Counted from the stretch's first letter, positions 1-11,112 are shown. The stretch: DNA of 64,000 bases from Ariolimax columbianus (GCA_036924085.1 JAVGWX010000019.1:7380141-7444140); one strand, 5' to 3'. Notes: a model not told the origin generated them from the letters alone. Made by a program: numbers and translations.

Positions 1-59
1 ACCTTGTGCTTGCCATGTACTGCCACAGAATATAACCTGGAATGAAATAAACTGCACTG

Positions 60-1075
60 CTCATCAATTGATGAAGGAAAGAACATGTCTGGTGTGAAGA
101 AAGGTTTGGTTAGGCAAATCATAGAAGCCTGTGAGCATTGCATATTTTCAAAACTGATGTTTCTGAATTGCATTATCCATCAATAAACATTGTGTGGAAA
201 ATATGAGGATATGTCTTGCATCCTGAAACCAGTTGTTTAAAAAGTGAATTTCTTTAGATCTGACAGGTTAATCAGTTTCATGATTTTCTGAATGAAACTG
301 ATTCAGAGTTCCTTGGCTTTCTTGTTATATAGCAGCTCAATGGCTTAGTTGTGGAAAGGTTTTATCATGGTTCTCCCACCTCAGAAAATAAATCAATTCA
401 TTCCTAATGGAGAAGAATTGAGCTCATCTTTTATCAAACACTGATTTGACTTTGGAAATGGACTCTTTTTACAGATGTCACAGTAATATGAATCAATTAA
501 ATCTGAAGTTGCAAGCTGAAACAAATTTTATTTGTGATCTATTTGCACATATCAAGGCAATCAGGGCAAAAACTGATGCTATTTAAATACAGGTGAAAGT
601 TCATAACTTGGTTCATTTTCATTATGTGAAAAATCTCATGCAAAACGTTGAGCAGAATGTCCTTCCTCATTTGCATTGAAATTCATTTGTGACTTGCAAA
701 AACAATTTAATGAACTATTTTTTTTATCTTGATGGAAACGCTGATGTTTCAAAATCCATTTGACTGCAATGTTGAAACACTCCCAAATCAGTTTCAAATA
801 GAAATTATTTATCTCCAATTTGATGACAAGGTAAAACACTAGTATAAAGAAGGAAACCTGATTTAATTTTATAAATTTTTGCAACCTGAACAGGTTCCGA
901 ATTTTAAGTAATTTGTTTGTGGATTTGTGCCAGGTTTTTTGGTAAAATATACTCGCATGAACAAACATTCTCAAAAACGGAGTACGTTAAGTTCCGCTAT
1001 CGAGAAAATGTGTCTGGTGAACATTTGAAGTTCATTCCAATAATTGACACCTCAAGCTTGAAACATTAGTTCAGC
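60..1075 (+). pseudogene. hAT-like transposase fossil (GTF2IRD2/ZBED5/SCAND3-type)
   Basis: No frame is open, but three blocks in shifting frames match hAT-derived transposases in the right order. Near 165-205 the reading CIIHQ*TLCGK corresponds to the conserved HCIIHQ..LCGK stretch. At about 485-586 the string MNQLNLKLQ, followed by a FICDLFAHIKAI-like segment, matches the region before the C-terminal domain. At about 958-1060 KFRYRENVSGEHL matches the hAT dimerisation end (VKS+.R..L+DEHL). The order and spacing suit one copy about 1 kb long with many frameshifts and stops. A functional transposase would cut and paste its own DNA; this copy cannot. Terminal repeats and target-site duplications were not identified, so the ends are approximate. 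Confidence 0.7.
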
Positions 1076-1284
1076 AAAATTTGGAAATTTGGAAAACCAG
1101 TTCCATCAATCACATTGATCATGGTGTTCAACACTTCATTATTAGTTATGACTGAAATCTCTAATTGCTAGCCCAGAGTAAATCCAACTTTTTTGTTTCT
1201 GAAAAATATGTATGTTCTGTTACCTTTCTTTGTACTTTTTTAAATTAAAAAAACAATGAAAATGTAGTAGTAATGTGGATTAAA

Positions 1285-1590
1285 ATTAAGTGAAAACAGC
1301 TCGTTGCTGCAAACCACTCATCCTAGGATCATCATAGATCAAGACTATACAGAGAGACACCATAAGGTACCCACACAGACAAAGACATGTTTCTCCCACC
1401 ATGGACACACTGATACATCTGCCACTCAACCCCTGCAGGTGTTGCAGTGGAATGCTGAAGATCTTTACAACAAAATGAGGATTGGAACAAATGATAGGTG
1501 TCCATGTGAGGAGCATATCATGACTGGAACACATCCTACAAAGTTGCATGCTCATGCAAGAAGAGAGAGAATAATACTGGCCTCGTGAGA
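1285..1590 (+). mobile_element. 5' fragment of an I/Nimb-like LINE (start of endonuclease ORF)
   Basis: A 94-codon open stretch (1304-1588) contains LQWNAEDLYNK, the start of an APE-type endonuclease domain (usual form ILQWNAEGV..K). Upstream of it, a run reading TERHHKVPTQTKTCFSHHGHTDT matches the minus-strand fragment near 62712-62915 in both DNA and protein. The two are therefore copies of one LINE family. The fragment ends before the endonuclease catalytic residues, so it is a remnant. Confidence 0.6.
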
Positions 1591-2735
1591 CAGATATGAG
1601 ACAGAGGCTGTATGGAGTTTAAACAGCCTTACAAACAATGGTGCTATTTGTAAGAGAAACCCAGACCTTGATCTGAGGACGAACGAAGAAGAACAAAATT
1701 AAGTGAATAAAATCAAAGATGGAAATGGTTATGATACCACGCTGAAGTATAAACTAGAATGTAACATAAATAAAAGTTATTAGTCAATTATATAACTTTT
1801 TGTCATTGGGCACGAAAATGTGTAAAATATATTATTTGATTCGTGTACAAAAAAGATTGGAGTTCCTTGACATAGATTGCTATGTAACATAGTTTTCGTA
1901 AGTTCCTCTTTGGAAGCTTATGCAATTGAGCATGCAGAAAATATGTAGATATGTAAACATGAATGCCTAGTGCAGATGTATGTCAGTTTGTGATGATCAT
2001 ACATAATGTCATTATCCCTGCTAATTTGCTTTTCTTTCCTGCAACCACAGATAACTGAAGGAAAACAAAATGGCAATAATATACCTGATGGAAAACCAAC
2101 TGATTCTCAAACTGCCACTGTTGAATATGCAAACGTAGCAGCAAATATCAAGATAAAGATCGTGAAAACAAACAATTGAAGGACAAAATTTTAGAATCAA
2201 AGATGAAACTACCCATTTGACTGAAACCTGGCAGAGAACTTCATTATCTTCAGTCACCAGAAATTAGTAAAACAGAAACAGCCATTAAAAACACAAGATT
2301 AGTACTACCAGTTATAATTTCTCTGTATCTTGTGGTCAGTATAATTTAGTTACAGTTTCAGAACATTATAAAGAAAAGTACCAACAATAAAAACAATGCA
2401 GACACCACCCAGAAAGAATCAGTAGAAGCCATTTTGAAGTTTACAGACTTAAATTCCATTTTTCCCCTATAGTAGACCTACCATTCTAGTCAGCTTTAAA
2501 CAATATATATATATATATATTTACCCACAGGAGACCATCCATATCCGTCATTAAGCGATTACATAATGGTGTGATGGATATGGAAACAATGGATACAACG
2601 TAATAGACCTATATGTTATAGTTCCTTTCAGAGTTATCCCATAGTTGATCACTAAACTTATTTCTGTAGTGTATTATCACAAATTAACACACATTTCTAC
2701 TGCTAATTTTCCTTAGAGATTAATAATACGGTCTA
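1591..2735. other. AT-rich stretch with no recognisable gene; short (TA)n at 2502-2521
   Basis: Open frames are short and lack recognised motifs. A 20-base TA dinucleotide run lies at 2502-2521. Nothing else could be supported. Confidence 0.5.
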
Positions 2736-2739
2736 TGCC

Positions 2740-3100
2740 TTGACCTACAGTTGTTCCACTTATGTGGCTTTATACTTGTGGACATTTTTGCATTACCACC
2801 TACACTTGAGTTATTTTTTTATGCTTCAGAGTTATGGACATTTAGCTTCATGGTGCCACTGCCTGGATCTATATACCAATTTCTATACAAACACCACACG
2901 ATTCCCATCTTCTTGTGTTTGGTGTTTCCCTTTGTGATTGAATATTATAGTGTTGTTGTGTTAGACTTTGGCATATTCTTTCTTCTTTAGCATTTTCAGT
3001 CCTTATTTCATTGAAATAAGTCTGTTTACGTTCCTTCAATATTTTGTTAGCGCCAATATGCTTGTCAATTTGTAATTCAAACCACAGCAAGGCCAATGGC
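2740..3100 (-). mobile_element. Possible linker region of an I-like LINE (tentative)
   Basis: The 80-codon minus-strand ORF at 2869-3111 is lysine/arginine rich and contains HYNIQSQRETPNTRR. This loosely resembles the linker between reverse transcriptase and RNase H in I-like LINEs, where LHH..+IE++H++P.NR is typical. The match is weak and no catalytic motif is present. It could equally be chance coding potential. Confidence 0.2.
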
Positions 3101-3737
3101 CTATTCATCATAAATTTTCTGAAGCAGTCCTTTACTCAGTCTTGTTTCCCCCTTCTATGACATGGACATAGGGGTTGGACCTTTTGAGATGCATGTGTGT
3201 TTATGTGTTCAGGCGGATTCTAGGACTGAATGATATCAAGCAATGAATAGAATAACTGCAGTTTTGAATGTACATTCAGTTCAGTTCATTCCGTTACCTC
3301 TTGAGATCATTGGGGAACCCCTGTTGACACCTTCACAATCCTGTGCCTCCTCAGGTCATAGGTTGGTCCATTCATGAATATTATCGTCTCATCGTTTTCT
3401 CTGACGTCTCCACCTTCGCTTACATTGTACTGTATCCTGTACTATCGTATTTGCAAGGCCTTTGGACCAAAAAATGTGGCCATACCAAGCCTCAGTCTTT
3501 TAATCGTTGTGAGGAGGTCGTCACACAGTCCACTTGCATTCTTGATTCTTCTACGTACTTCATCATTTGTGATAAGGTCTTTGTAGGTAATTAGGGTCTT
3601 CTAAAACATCTCATCTCCATGGCCTGGATTCTTCTTTGGAGGTCTGCTGTAATGGTCTAAGTTTCACGGGCATAGAGGAATATCAAAAGAACCATTGAGC
3701 GCATTAGTCTGAAATTTATGGCGAAGGATAGTCGTTT
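3101..3737 (-). mobile_element. 3' end of an RTE-like LINE (family B)
   Basis: Read on the minus strand from 3737 down, the broken translation contains WKDKRLSFAINFRLMRSM, then LLIFLYARET*TITADLQRR and IQAMEMRCFRR. This is the signature after the reverse transcriptase palm in RTE-like LINEs (IRLMR.LV.SIFLYACE.WT.TAELQRRIQA.EMRC.R). The coding remnant runs to about 3305 and ends in ..RNELN*. The remaining 200 bp (3101-3305) are 3' UTR, and that part recurs at 4231-4433. The upstream part of the same element lies beyond an insertion, at 4597-4700. Confidence 0.75.
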
Positions 3738-3749
3738 ATCTTTCCAAAT

Positions 3750-4584
3750 GAATTTCACATGTCACAGTGGGCGTTGACCTCATTGCTTCGCTAATAAGGT
3801 GCAGGGCATTATTCTGCACTCTGTCCAGGGACAGAGACTCTACATTAGTCTGTGAGCATGTTGTCAGGAGTGCACTGCTGTATTCTAAAGCAGAGTATAT
3901 ATATCCAAGATACAAGCCTCTGAGTGTCCTTGTCTGATCCCTATGTTGTACCAGCAAGCCTCTTCAATAACTGTAGCCGCCTCAGTGCTTTATTTTTAAC
4001 ATATTGGACATGTGTCTTGAGGCTGAGCTGTCGTTTGAGAATGACTCCAAGATATGTAGGCTCTTCCTCTCTGGACAATTTCTGTTTGCCGAATGCTCAA
4101 CACATACAACTTAACAGTCGCTTGAACAGAATCCAACCAGAACATACTCCAAAGTGCCAGCAGTGCACATATTCCTATAAAATGGTTGAACATCATCGTT
4201 TTTAATGTCCAGCGCTTGCCAGTGCTTAGGCCTATTCATCATCAATTTTCTGAAGCAGTCCTTTACTAAGTCTTGTTTACCCCTTCTATGACATGGACAT
4301 AGGGATTGGACCTTTTGAGATGCATGTGTGTATATGTGTTCAGGCGGATTCTAGGACTGAATGATATCAAACAATGAATAGAATAACTGCAGTTTTGAAT
4401 GTACATTTAGTTCAGTTCATCCCGTTACCTCTTAGTGCTTAGGAAAAAGCTTCTTCCTCCGAGGCCAGACAAATGGAACACTTTGTACGGAACTAAACAA
4501 CAGCTTACAAACACTTGCAGATACCACTATATGACATTGGGTCAAAGGGCTAGAGCCCATAGGCCACTGTATCAATAACCAACC
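3750..4584 (+). mobile_element. I-like LINE insertion with inverted 5' part, inside the RTE-like LINE
   Basis: From about 4104 down to 3750 the minus strand encodes a reverse transcriptase C-terminal region (YLGVILKRQLSLKTHVQY near 4070; LEYSSALLTTCSQTNVESL; STPTVTCEIH at the end). From about 4104 to 4584 the plus strand encodes the 3' end of the same kind of element (LNRIQPEHTPKCQQC, then after an insert LYGTKQQL and LGQRARAHRPL). The two halves point away from each other from one breakpoint, the layout expected after twin priming. The block is flanked by similar 12-mers at 3738-3749 and 4585-4596 (10 of 12 identical), and the RTE-like LINE reading resumes on both sides. Confidence 0.65.
4231..4433 (-). 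mobile_element. 203-bp 5'-truncated LINE 3' UTR insertion with perfect 10-bp TSD
   Basis: This block is a close copy (about 90% by eye) of 3101-3305, the 3' UTR of the RTE-like LINE. It interrupts the I-like LINE tail and is flanked by identical AGTGCTTAGG at 4221-4230 and 4434-4443. The duplicated decamer and the extreme 5' truncation are typical of target-primed reverse transcription. Orientation is minus, with the 3' end on the left (CCTATTCATCATC). Confidence 0.8.
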
Positions 4585-4596
4585 ATCTTTCTATAT

Positions 4597-4700
4597 AGGT
4601 TTCAATTGAGCAAGCGCTGCAGTTGTCTGTGCTATTTTAGCCAGGACCTCTGGTTTTGATCCCTCATCACTGATTGCTGAGCCCAGATACTCGATACATT
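4597..4700 (-). mobile_element. Upstream piece of the RTE-like LINE at 3101-3737
   Basis: The minus strand reads YLGSAISDEGSKPEV, then IAQTTAALAQLKPI, the conserved segment just before WKD..LS..IN.RLMR in this LINE family. The reading stops at the target-site duplication of the I-like insertion and continues at 3737, so the two pieces are one element split by a later insertion. Confidence 0.7.
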
Positions 4701-4925
4701 ACAACCTAATAATTAGAGATGAAGTACTATAGAAACCACCAATTTAGCCAGCTTCAAATAATTGTTAAGAGAGAATAAGTAACAAGTAGACAAATCTCAG
4801 ATCAAAGATTGCACTCAAATAATTATGTTAATAAAAAGTATGTCTGAAAGTGAAAGCTCTGTTGATACTCAACTCATTTTACTTTGAGGAGAGGGGTGAG
4901 AATTATTGCATTGATATTTCTGTAA
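4701..4925. other. Short spacer, nothing recognised
   Basis: The sequence is AT-rich. No motif was identified before the mariner inverted repeat. Confidence 0.4.
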
Positions 4926-4928
4926 ACA

Positions 4929-4966
4929 GACACTCAAAAAGTATCTTACCTTTGAGCCGGAAAAAT
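4929..4966. repeat. Left terminal inverted repeat of the mariner copy
   Basis: CACTCAAAAAGTATCTTACC opens the repeat, followed by a GAGCCGGAAAAA block. Both blocks pair with the reverse complement of the right end, with a few substitutions and a small gap. Confidence 0.7.
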
Positions 4967-5409
4967 ACAATTTCTCACCAGGAGTTTTGAAACCCTAATC
5001 TCCTTCAAAGTACTTTCCTTTAGACTTCACACACTTCTCCCAGCAGTCCTGTCATTGTTGGAACATTTAGAGAAATCCTTTTTGGGAATTCAGTACAGCT
5101 GGGTCGTCACATGCTGCATAATGTCTTTGTGTAACTAAAATCAGGTCTTTTTCAGTGAGATTTTTTGCTTGGGGAACAGCCAACAATTGCAAGGAACCAA
5201 GTTGGGAGAATAGGGAGCCTGGCGAACCAGAGGAATGTTGTATTTGACCAAGAAAATCTGAATCAGATGCGAAGAATGGGCGGGTGCGTTGTCATGATAG
5301 AGCTGCCAAGTTCCCGTTTTTCCACAGGCTGGCAGTTTGCGCCGAACAGCATCACGAAGGTCCTGGATGACATCTGGGTAGTCTTAGTTAATCTGTACTT
5401 CTACATGGG

Positions 5410-5740
5410 TTGGATGCCCCTGTGCAGGTTCCAGTTCTGGCATGAGCTGGATGTAACCGGGAGGAGGATTTCCTGCTTAGCGGGCTAGGCTTGAGCAGCT
5501 TATTACTCTGCTGTGTTGGGACAAGTGATATGGAGGGTGGGTAACTAATGTGCGAGTCCATCTTAATAGACTCAAACACTAGAGTAAAGTAGACCCGCAA
5601 CCTGTTAGGCGCCATCTATGCTGCTCTGAACAAACCACCTAAACATGGCCAGTTTTATGCCATGTCACACAGTCACCTTTTATGACACGCTCCCTGTGGG
5701 GTAGGGGTGCTATTCTTGTTTTTTTAAATATACAAAGACC
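5410..5740. mobile_element. Unclassified ~330-bp insert within the mariner, SINE candidate
   Basis: Mariner coding similarity stops at about 5740 (after YYLEV) and resumes at about 5400 (DVIQDL-like). The intervening bases have no ORF and are less AT-rich than the surroundings. They include a minus-strand stretch CCCTACCCCACAGGGAGC and a GGCGCCATCTATG block. This could be a SINE or a non-coding fragment. No TSD or RNA polymerase III boxes were confirmed. Confidence 0.35.
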
Positions 5741-6546
5741 CTGGTGAACCACTACCTCCAGATAATACCCTTTGGTAATATTTTGACCTTGTGGTGCGTA
5801 CTCATGATGCACAACCTAGGGGGAGTCAAATAAGAAAGGTCAACATGACTATGCCATTGCTACGCATCTGCCTCGCTTTTTTGGGCCTCTGAAATGAATG
5901 TCTTCACTGTGATGACTGCAGCTTGGTTTCACTCATCACCAGTGATCAGTGGTTGTGAAATCAGGGTCATCATTTGCACAGTCAAGCAGGTCCTGTGAGA
6001 TTTCCAGATGGAGTTGCTTTTGCGCCATTATTTCCAGCATTCGTGGACACTCCGTATAGACAAATTCTCACTCAAAATGGAGTTTACCGATCCAATGCTT
6101 GTCTCCACCTCATCCACAAGCTCGTGGATGGGGAGATGACAGTTCTGTAAGACCAAGGTCTGTAGTGGGTCAATGACTACATTATTTTGATTTGTTGAGG
6201 GCCTACCATAATGTGATACACCCTCCACTGATGTGCAGCCATCTTCGAAGCGAGTGTACCCGTCCTTAATTTGTGCAATGCTTATTGCATCATCACTGAA
6301 AGCCTGTTGAATCTTCCTAATGGTTTCCACTTGGGTTTCGTCTAGCATTTGGCAAAATTGAATATAACACTGCTGCTCAATTCTTTTCGTCATTTCGTGG
6401 TGAATGAGAACCCAATGGGTTCTCTGTCAGCACTGTAAGGCTGACTGCCAACGACCCGACGCAATCAGCGGGTGGGAAAAAAATTAGCGCCTGTGCATGA
6501 TGGCCCCCTATATCTCTCTCCCGTAGGACAACCTCCCATGCTTCAT

Positions 6547-6594
6547 TTTTTTCCGCTGAAAAATTAAGGCCTGATACTTTTTGAACACACCTCA
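6547..6594. repeat. Right terminal inverted repeat of the mariner copy
   Basis: Read on the minus strand it begins TGAGGTGTGTTCAAAAAGTA, a classic mariner end, and continues through GGCCTT to a GCGGAAAAA block that matches the left end. Confidence 0.75.
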
Positions 6595-6609
6595 AATAAA
6601 ACTTTCTTA

Positions 6610-7240
6610 AAAACAATGTCTCAAGATTGTTGTTTTATCTTCACATGGTCATCTTTATAGCATATTGGAACCATATTATTCAATTGTGATTTAAATATTA
6701 GAATTCATATAAGGCTTATGAATATGTTGTATCTGGGTTTTTAAACAAATATTTATAGTTTATGTTTTTACTAATGGCTGAGAATTTAATGATATATTTA
6801 GTTCATTTGTATAGAATAGAGCAGTGTTTCTCCAACTTGCGTTTTCTGCAAGCATGAACGTTTTTTTAAACTTTACAGCAAACGTATCTGACCTGAATGG
6901 AAATAATAGCACATCTATTTTCTTTTCTGATTTTGAAATTTAATGACATGCACTAATTTGGAATATATTTTTCAAGATATAAGATCAGTTTTATTTTTCT
7001 TGATCATGACAAAAAATACTTCATGTGGTAAATTTGCCAAAAAAATTGTGTGGCACATTTAGCTGAGTGCCATGGCACAGCTCACCAATTGAGAAACACT
7101 GCATCAATAGATACTTTTTGAAAGTACTTGTACACCTTATTTTATCAGAAAGTTGTTCATTGCTCTAACAACCTTTATAAGAAAAGAAAATTGTGTTTTG
7201 AACCTCATTAATTAAATGTAAACAAAAATAGAATTAATTA
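6610..7240. other. AT-rich stretch, no gene recognised
   Basis: No open frame of note and no recognised repeat beyond the end of the mariner. Confidence 0.4.
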
Positions 7241-7570
7241 AAATTGACAGTTTTCTTGATGTGAACTTATCATAGAGCTCACTGATATAGTCCATCCATA
7301 TTTGTTCTATATTCTCCTCCTGTCTCTTTAATGTTACCCTTTCCTTTGATTTCAATCATTCAGTAGGTGTCTGTGTGTTCTTCTCCGTGTTTATTTGTTT
7401 GTACAAAGATGTTGTGTCCATTTTGTAAATAGCTTCTACCTTTGCAGCACCTCTGTTTTAGCAAAATTATTTGCATTTTGTTAATGTTGCCGGGGGTCGA
7501 AAAGGAATACAAAGAATAATAACACTGTAACCGGCCAGGAATGTCATAAGGGATATTGGACATTGGTCTG
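7240..7570 (-). mobile_element. Probable RTE-like LINE fragment (linker before reverse transcriptase)
   Basis: On the minus strand, shifted frames read KRQEENIEQIWMDYISELYD (about 7340-7270), preceded by YKQINTEKN. The W..YI.ELYD motif is common in the linker just upstream of the reverse transcriptase domain of RTE-like LINEs. Stops and frameshifts are frequent, and the assignment rests on this one motif. Confidence 0.35.
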
Positions 7571-9355
7571 GCTACCACATCCTGTAAAAACTAAATAATC
7601 TACACATATAGACCGCAGGGTAGAAGAGCAGTGACTAAGTTTTGATTTGCAGCCTTGTATTAGTTTTTAGATATCATTTTATTACTTTTCTTGTTTCATT
7701 TGTTTTTTAGCATCAATTAATTCTAAACATTCATCTGTCATTCATTCCTACTTTGTATTTCAATTTTTCTCTGTCTTGTTTCTTTTAATGCCTGGCTATC
7801 TTTAACATCTCTCAGACATTTTGCTTTAATATATAATTATTTGCACCAAACTCTGTTTTTAGTAATGAAACAAGATTGTCCACACAAATAAATAAGATAC
7901 AATAGTAACTTTGATGTGTGGTGTAGCATAGGTAATTTATGACCTTAACAAAACTATTGTTGCCCTCTAAAAGCTGTGTGAAGGATTTCACATAGCAGTG
8001 TAGGGAAATCCATCATTAGAGCATGTTACAGGACATTACTATGGATAGCACTCTAACTACTATTATCAAGTGCAGTGTTTAGTGAAATGCATTCAGCTAT
8101 TACCAAATTTTAACTATAAAAAATGTGGTGAGTTTCCTATTATGAGTTTTAATTTGTGACAGATAACAATTATTGATGATTATGATAATCTGTGAATCAC
8201 TATGAATTTGAATATGTTTCCTAATTGCATAGTCAAACAAGCTGACACCAATGGCAAATATCAAGAAGATTGATAACAAGCAAAACACAATAAATATACC
8301 CAATCAATTTCACCTCTAACATCATAATTATCCACTAAAATGTTAAATAAATGAAAGATGTACTTTCTCCCTTTATGATGTTTGAATAAAAACACCTGTG
8401 TGAATAATATTTCGATATGTACAAAATGATTTTTATGCTAGCAAAAAATTGCAGTACTTACCACGTTGTGCGAACACTTGAAACGGAGGCAAAAATGGTA
8501 AAGCAGATTTACAAATAATGAACTAATAGTAAAGTAACTGATAATGGTACAACTCAACGTCTGCAGTTGACTTATTAATGGAGTTAAAAGAAGAATTTTG
8601 CTTCCACCTAGTTATGTACCATCACTATACAGCAGCTACTATAGACATGACAACCACTTGTCCTGCAAGAAGGCTTGATTTTCTGCTACAGAATGTAAAT
8701 ACTTTGAATATAAATATTATGACTTCATTGCAAAGTGCTTTGTTGTATCACTTGATTCAGAACCTGCAATGACAACTTAATCATAAATGTTTGCATTACT
8801 TAGCATGTCTGATGAGGTTAATTTGCAAATAAGCAGAGCTAATTGTCTTATCACTACTTTATAATTTGCTTCTGTGACATAAATTGATTTCAGTGCCATT
8901 TGATGTTCTAGTTGTGTTATGTTATTTTAAGAACCAATATCTCTGCAATCTGGAGAAACCCGTAGGTGCTCAGTTCATGTCAGCAGAGGATGTAGAACAT
9001 GGTTACTTGGGATCAAAGAGTTCTATGGGATATCACTAAGGTTTCAGTGAGAAGACGTGATTGAAATAAATAAACATGCTTTCCCCAACAAACAAACAAA
9101 TTTAACTCAGCACAGTGCACTGGTTGATCTTCCATGTTCATTTTTGTGAATCCCTTTCTCTGTTTTTGACATGATGTAGAGAAGGCTGATGATATTGGGT
9201 GACACGGGTGCTGTTTTGGAAAAAGGGTATGGCATGGAAGGCTGAAGGTATCAGTCTCCCCATTCTGAATTGATATCCCCTACCTCCATTTATGGGTTTA
9301 TGACTGACTTAAGAATGAGAAGCAACTATCCTATCCCATTCAGTAAAACATAAGA
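7571..9355. other. No gene recognised
   Basis: The longest open frames here (67 codons minus at 8100-8303; 64 codons plus at 8578-8772) are AT-driven and carry no recognised motif. The 67-codon frame is hydrophobic at its start, but nothing supports it as a gene. Confidence 0.4.
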
Positions 9356-9359
9356 TGGA

Positions 9360-10010
9360 AATGGCCACATCATCATCATCATATAGCATGTCCCTTGCAG
9401 AATGTTGCTTCCATGACAGCCCGTCTGAAAGAAACTCAAACTCTTGCCAATTCTCCAGTCTGCTCCAGAGTCATGCCATGCATTCCTTGACATCTTGGTG
9501 CCATTGCCTTCTTGGTCTGCCTCTGTCTCTTTTGACTTGCATCATACCTTCATTACCATTCTCTCAAGACTGTTGTGTCTTTTGATATGGCCAACCTATG
9601 TCAATATTCTGATCATTATGGAATTTATGAACCAGTTCTTCTCTATGCAAACTCTTTCTGAATGTGTGTATTCTTATTTGTTTTAGTCTATGGTAATCTG
9701 AGGACCCTTGTATAACATTTTGACTCTGAAGACTCGATTCACTTCATTGAAGTTTGAGTAACTGTCCATGTTTCACGGCCGTATGCTGTCACGGGAAAAA
9801 AACAGGTTCTCAAAATGTTTACTTTTGTTGGTTTGATGATATTCGGCCATAGTTTTCTCAGGCTGTGTAGCCTCTACATTGCCATTGACAATCTCCTTCT
9901 GATTTCTTTTGAGCGGTCACTATTGTTGTCAATTCTTGAGTCCAGATACCCAAAGTCAGTGACCTGTTCTATTTCCACACCCTTGAATTAGAATTTATGT
10001 TAACTTCTTG
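9360..10010 (-). mobile_element. RTE-like LINE, C-terminal part of the reverse transcriptase ORF
   Basis: With stops and frameshifts the minus strand reads in order: VEIEQVTDFGYLDSRIDNNS, RSKEIRRRLSMAM, RLHSLRKLW, KVNILRTCFFPVTAYG, RETWTVTQ, ECKYRRVLR-like, then VGHIKRHNSLERMVM. This is the usual tail of RTE-like LINEs: YLGS, then K..ILR..V.P...YG.ETWT, then FGH..R...LE+T. The sequence after LERM decays quickly. Its wording differs from the other RTE-like copies here, so it is a separate lineage. Confidence 0.7.
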
Positions 10011-10285
10011 TTTTGTTGATGGCCATTATATTTGTTTTGTTTATGTTTCAAAGAGGTCTTGATCTTTGCTGCATCTGCAAACAACTGCAATTAGCTGCTC
10101 TAACCCCTCTGCACTGTTTCATATAATCACTGTGTCAAGTGTGTATCTGAGATCTTGTATCCACCGATTGTTAAAGGATGATGACTTTCTAAATTATCAT
10201 ACAATGGCCATATAATAGAAGATATATTTACGTGTGACAGAGCTGTGCCTAAATAACATCAAACTTTGTTTTGGGACATTGTACA
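10011..10285. other. No feature recognised
   Basis: Short stretch between two LINE fragments with no open frame of interest. Confidence 0.3.
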
Positions 10286-10289
10286 AGCA

Positions 10290-10560
10290 GCGATATCAGG
10301 TGAACATCGTTAGGCTGGACATGTGGTAATCATGCTTGATTGACAGATGGAAATGTAGAACAACGTTTTTGTGGCCATATGCCTGTACTCGTCCATGTTG
10401 TTGCCCACCTATGTGACGACGAGAAGGACTGACCAAAGACCTAGGCCCACATTGGTACAGCATTGCAAAAGATTGGGGCGCATACAGAATATTTTTGGAT
10501 TCCTCAAATACGGCACATGGCTGGACTGATGCAGAGAATAATGTGAATGTGTGAGCTGTG
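10290..10560 (+). mobile_element. LINE 3'-terminal fragment
   Basis: In shifted frames the plus strand reads GHVVIM, VEQRFCGHMP, DLGPHWYSIAKDW and NTAHGWTDAE. This mirrors the tail GHV.RM.D.R...VF.G...G.R..GRP..RW.D...+DL....W...A.DR..W of several LINE families, ending in an A+THHG-like string. It is a short decayed 3' end. Confidence 0.4.
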
Positions 10561-10679
10561 CCTTATCTGTTGTAAACGTGGCAGAATATAATTTGTTTAG
10601 GCCAGAAATAAACTGTTTTGCTCAACCTGAGAACTTGACTTTGAGATAAAAGAAAGAACTTTGTAAGCTGCAATCATTG

Positions 10680-10815
10680 TTTATTACGAATGTCCACAAT
10701 GAGTTGATTCACTCTTTTGTGTGTCCTGAAAAGGATGTTAAGTGGCAGGTTGCAGTTCCTTTCCTCACATCCTGAGCGTGCTGATGAAGGTCAACTAGTA
10801 TCCTCTAGGTGGTTG
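10680..10815. repeat. Dispersed repeat, copy 1 (copy 2 at 20785-20925)
   Basis: About 130 bp are clearly alignable to 20785-20925: both contain CCACAATGAGTT, CTGAAAAGGA / ATGAAAAGGA, GTTGCAGT and GGTGCTGATGAAGG / CGTGCTGATGAAGG blocks in the same order and spacing. The family is not recognised. Confidence 0.6.
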
Positions 10816-11097
10816 TGCTATGAATTATGAATGAATAAGATTTTTCTTGTATAACAAGCATCAAGATCAAGGATAGAAATCACTTCATATCAAATAAACA
10901 TGAAATATGTGTGTGCTATCTCAAGTTTGACCAAGAATTGATTATTTGCACATCATCAAACAAGCATATGTTTCAAAGTTTTGTAATTTGCATTGTTAGT
11001 TTTTTTAAATAACACTTTTTTGTACATACAAGGTCTACAGAAGGCTTAAGAATCACAAGGAGCATGGTCAATTTGCAACTGCTAGGTTTTTATTTCA

Positions 11098-11112
11098 TAT
11101 ATATATATATTG
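11098..11112. repeat. Short (AT)n microsatellite
   Basis: A simple dinucleotide run in AT-rich DNA. Confidence 0.7.

Larger units (their letters stand above)
4929..6594 (-). pseudogene. Mariner (Tc1/mariner) transposon, transposase broken, interrupted by an insert
   Basis: The minus-strand ORF 6393-6028 (121 codons) matches a mariner transposase N-terminus: KRIEQQCYIQFCQMLDETQ, ETIRKIQQAF, QIKDGYTRFEDGCTSVE and GRPST. This is the helix-turn-helix half. Further down, DLLDCANDDPDF (near 5950), HHEYAPQGQ-like residues (near 5800), then HDNAPAHSS-like (near 5290), LVRQAPYSP-like and a C-terminal WEKCVKSKGKYFEGD (near 5035) follow in family order with stops and frameshifts. Terminal inverted repeats are visible: 4929-4966 against the reverse complement of 6547-6594, sharing TTCAAAAAGTATC-like and GCGGAAAAA-like blocks. 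About 330 bp at 5410-5740 do not fit the transposase. Confidence 0.8.

Noticed and set aside
5165..5488. 107-codon plus-strand ORF
   Set aside because: It is antisense to mariner transposase sequence; the minus strand carries the family motifs.
9355..9686. Two overlapping plus-strand ORFs of 76-80 codons, Ser/Leu-rich
   Set aside because: Antisense to an RTE-like LINE tail; the hydrophobic character is a by-product.
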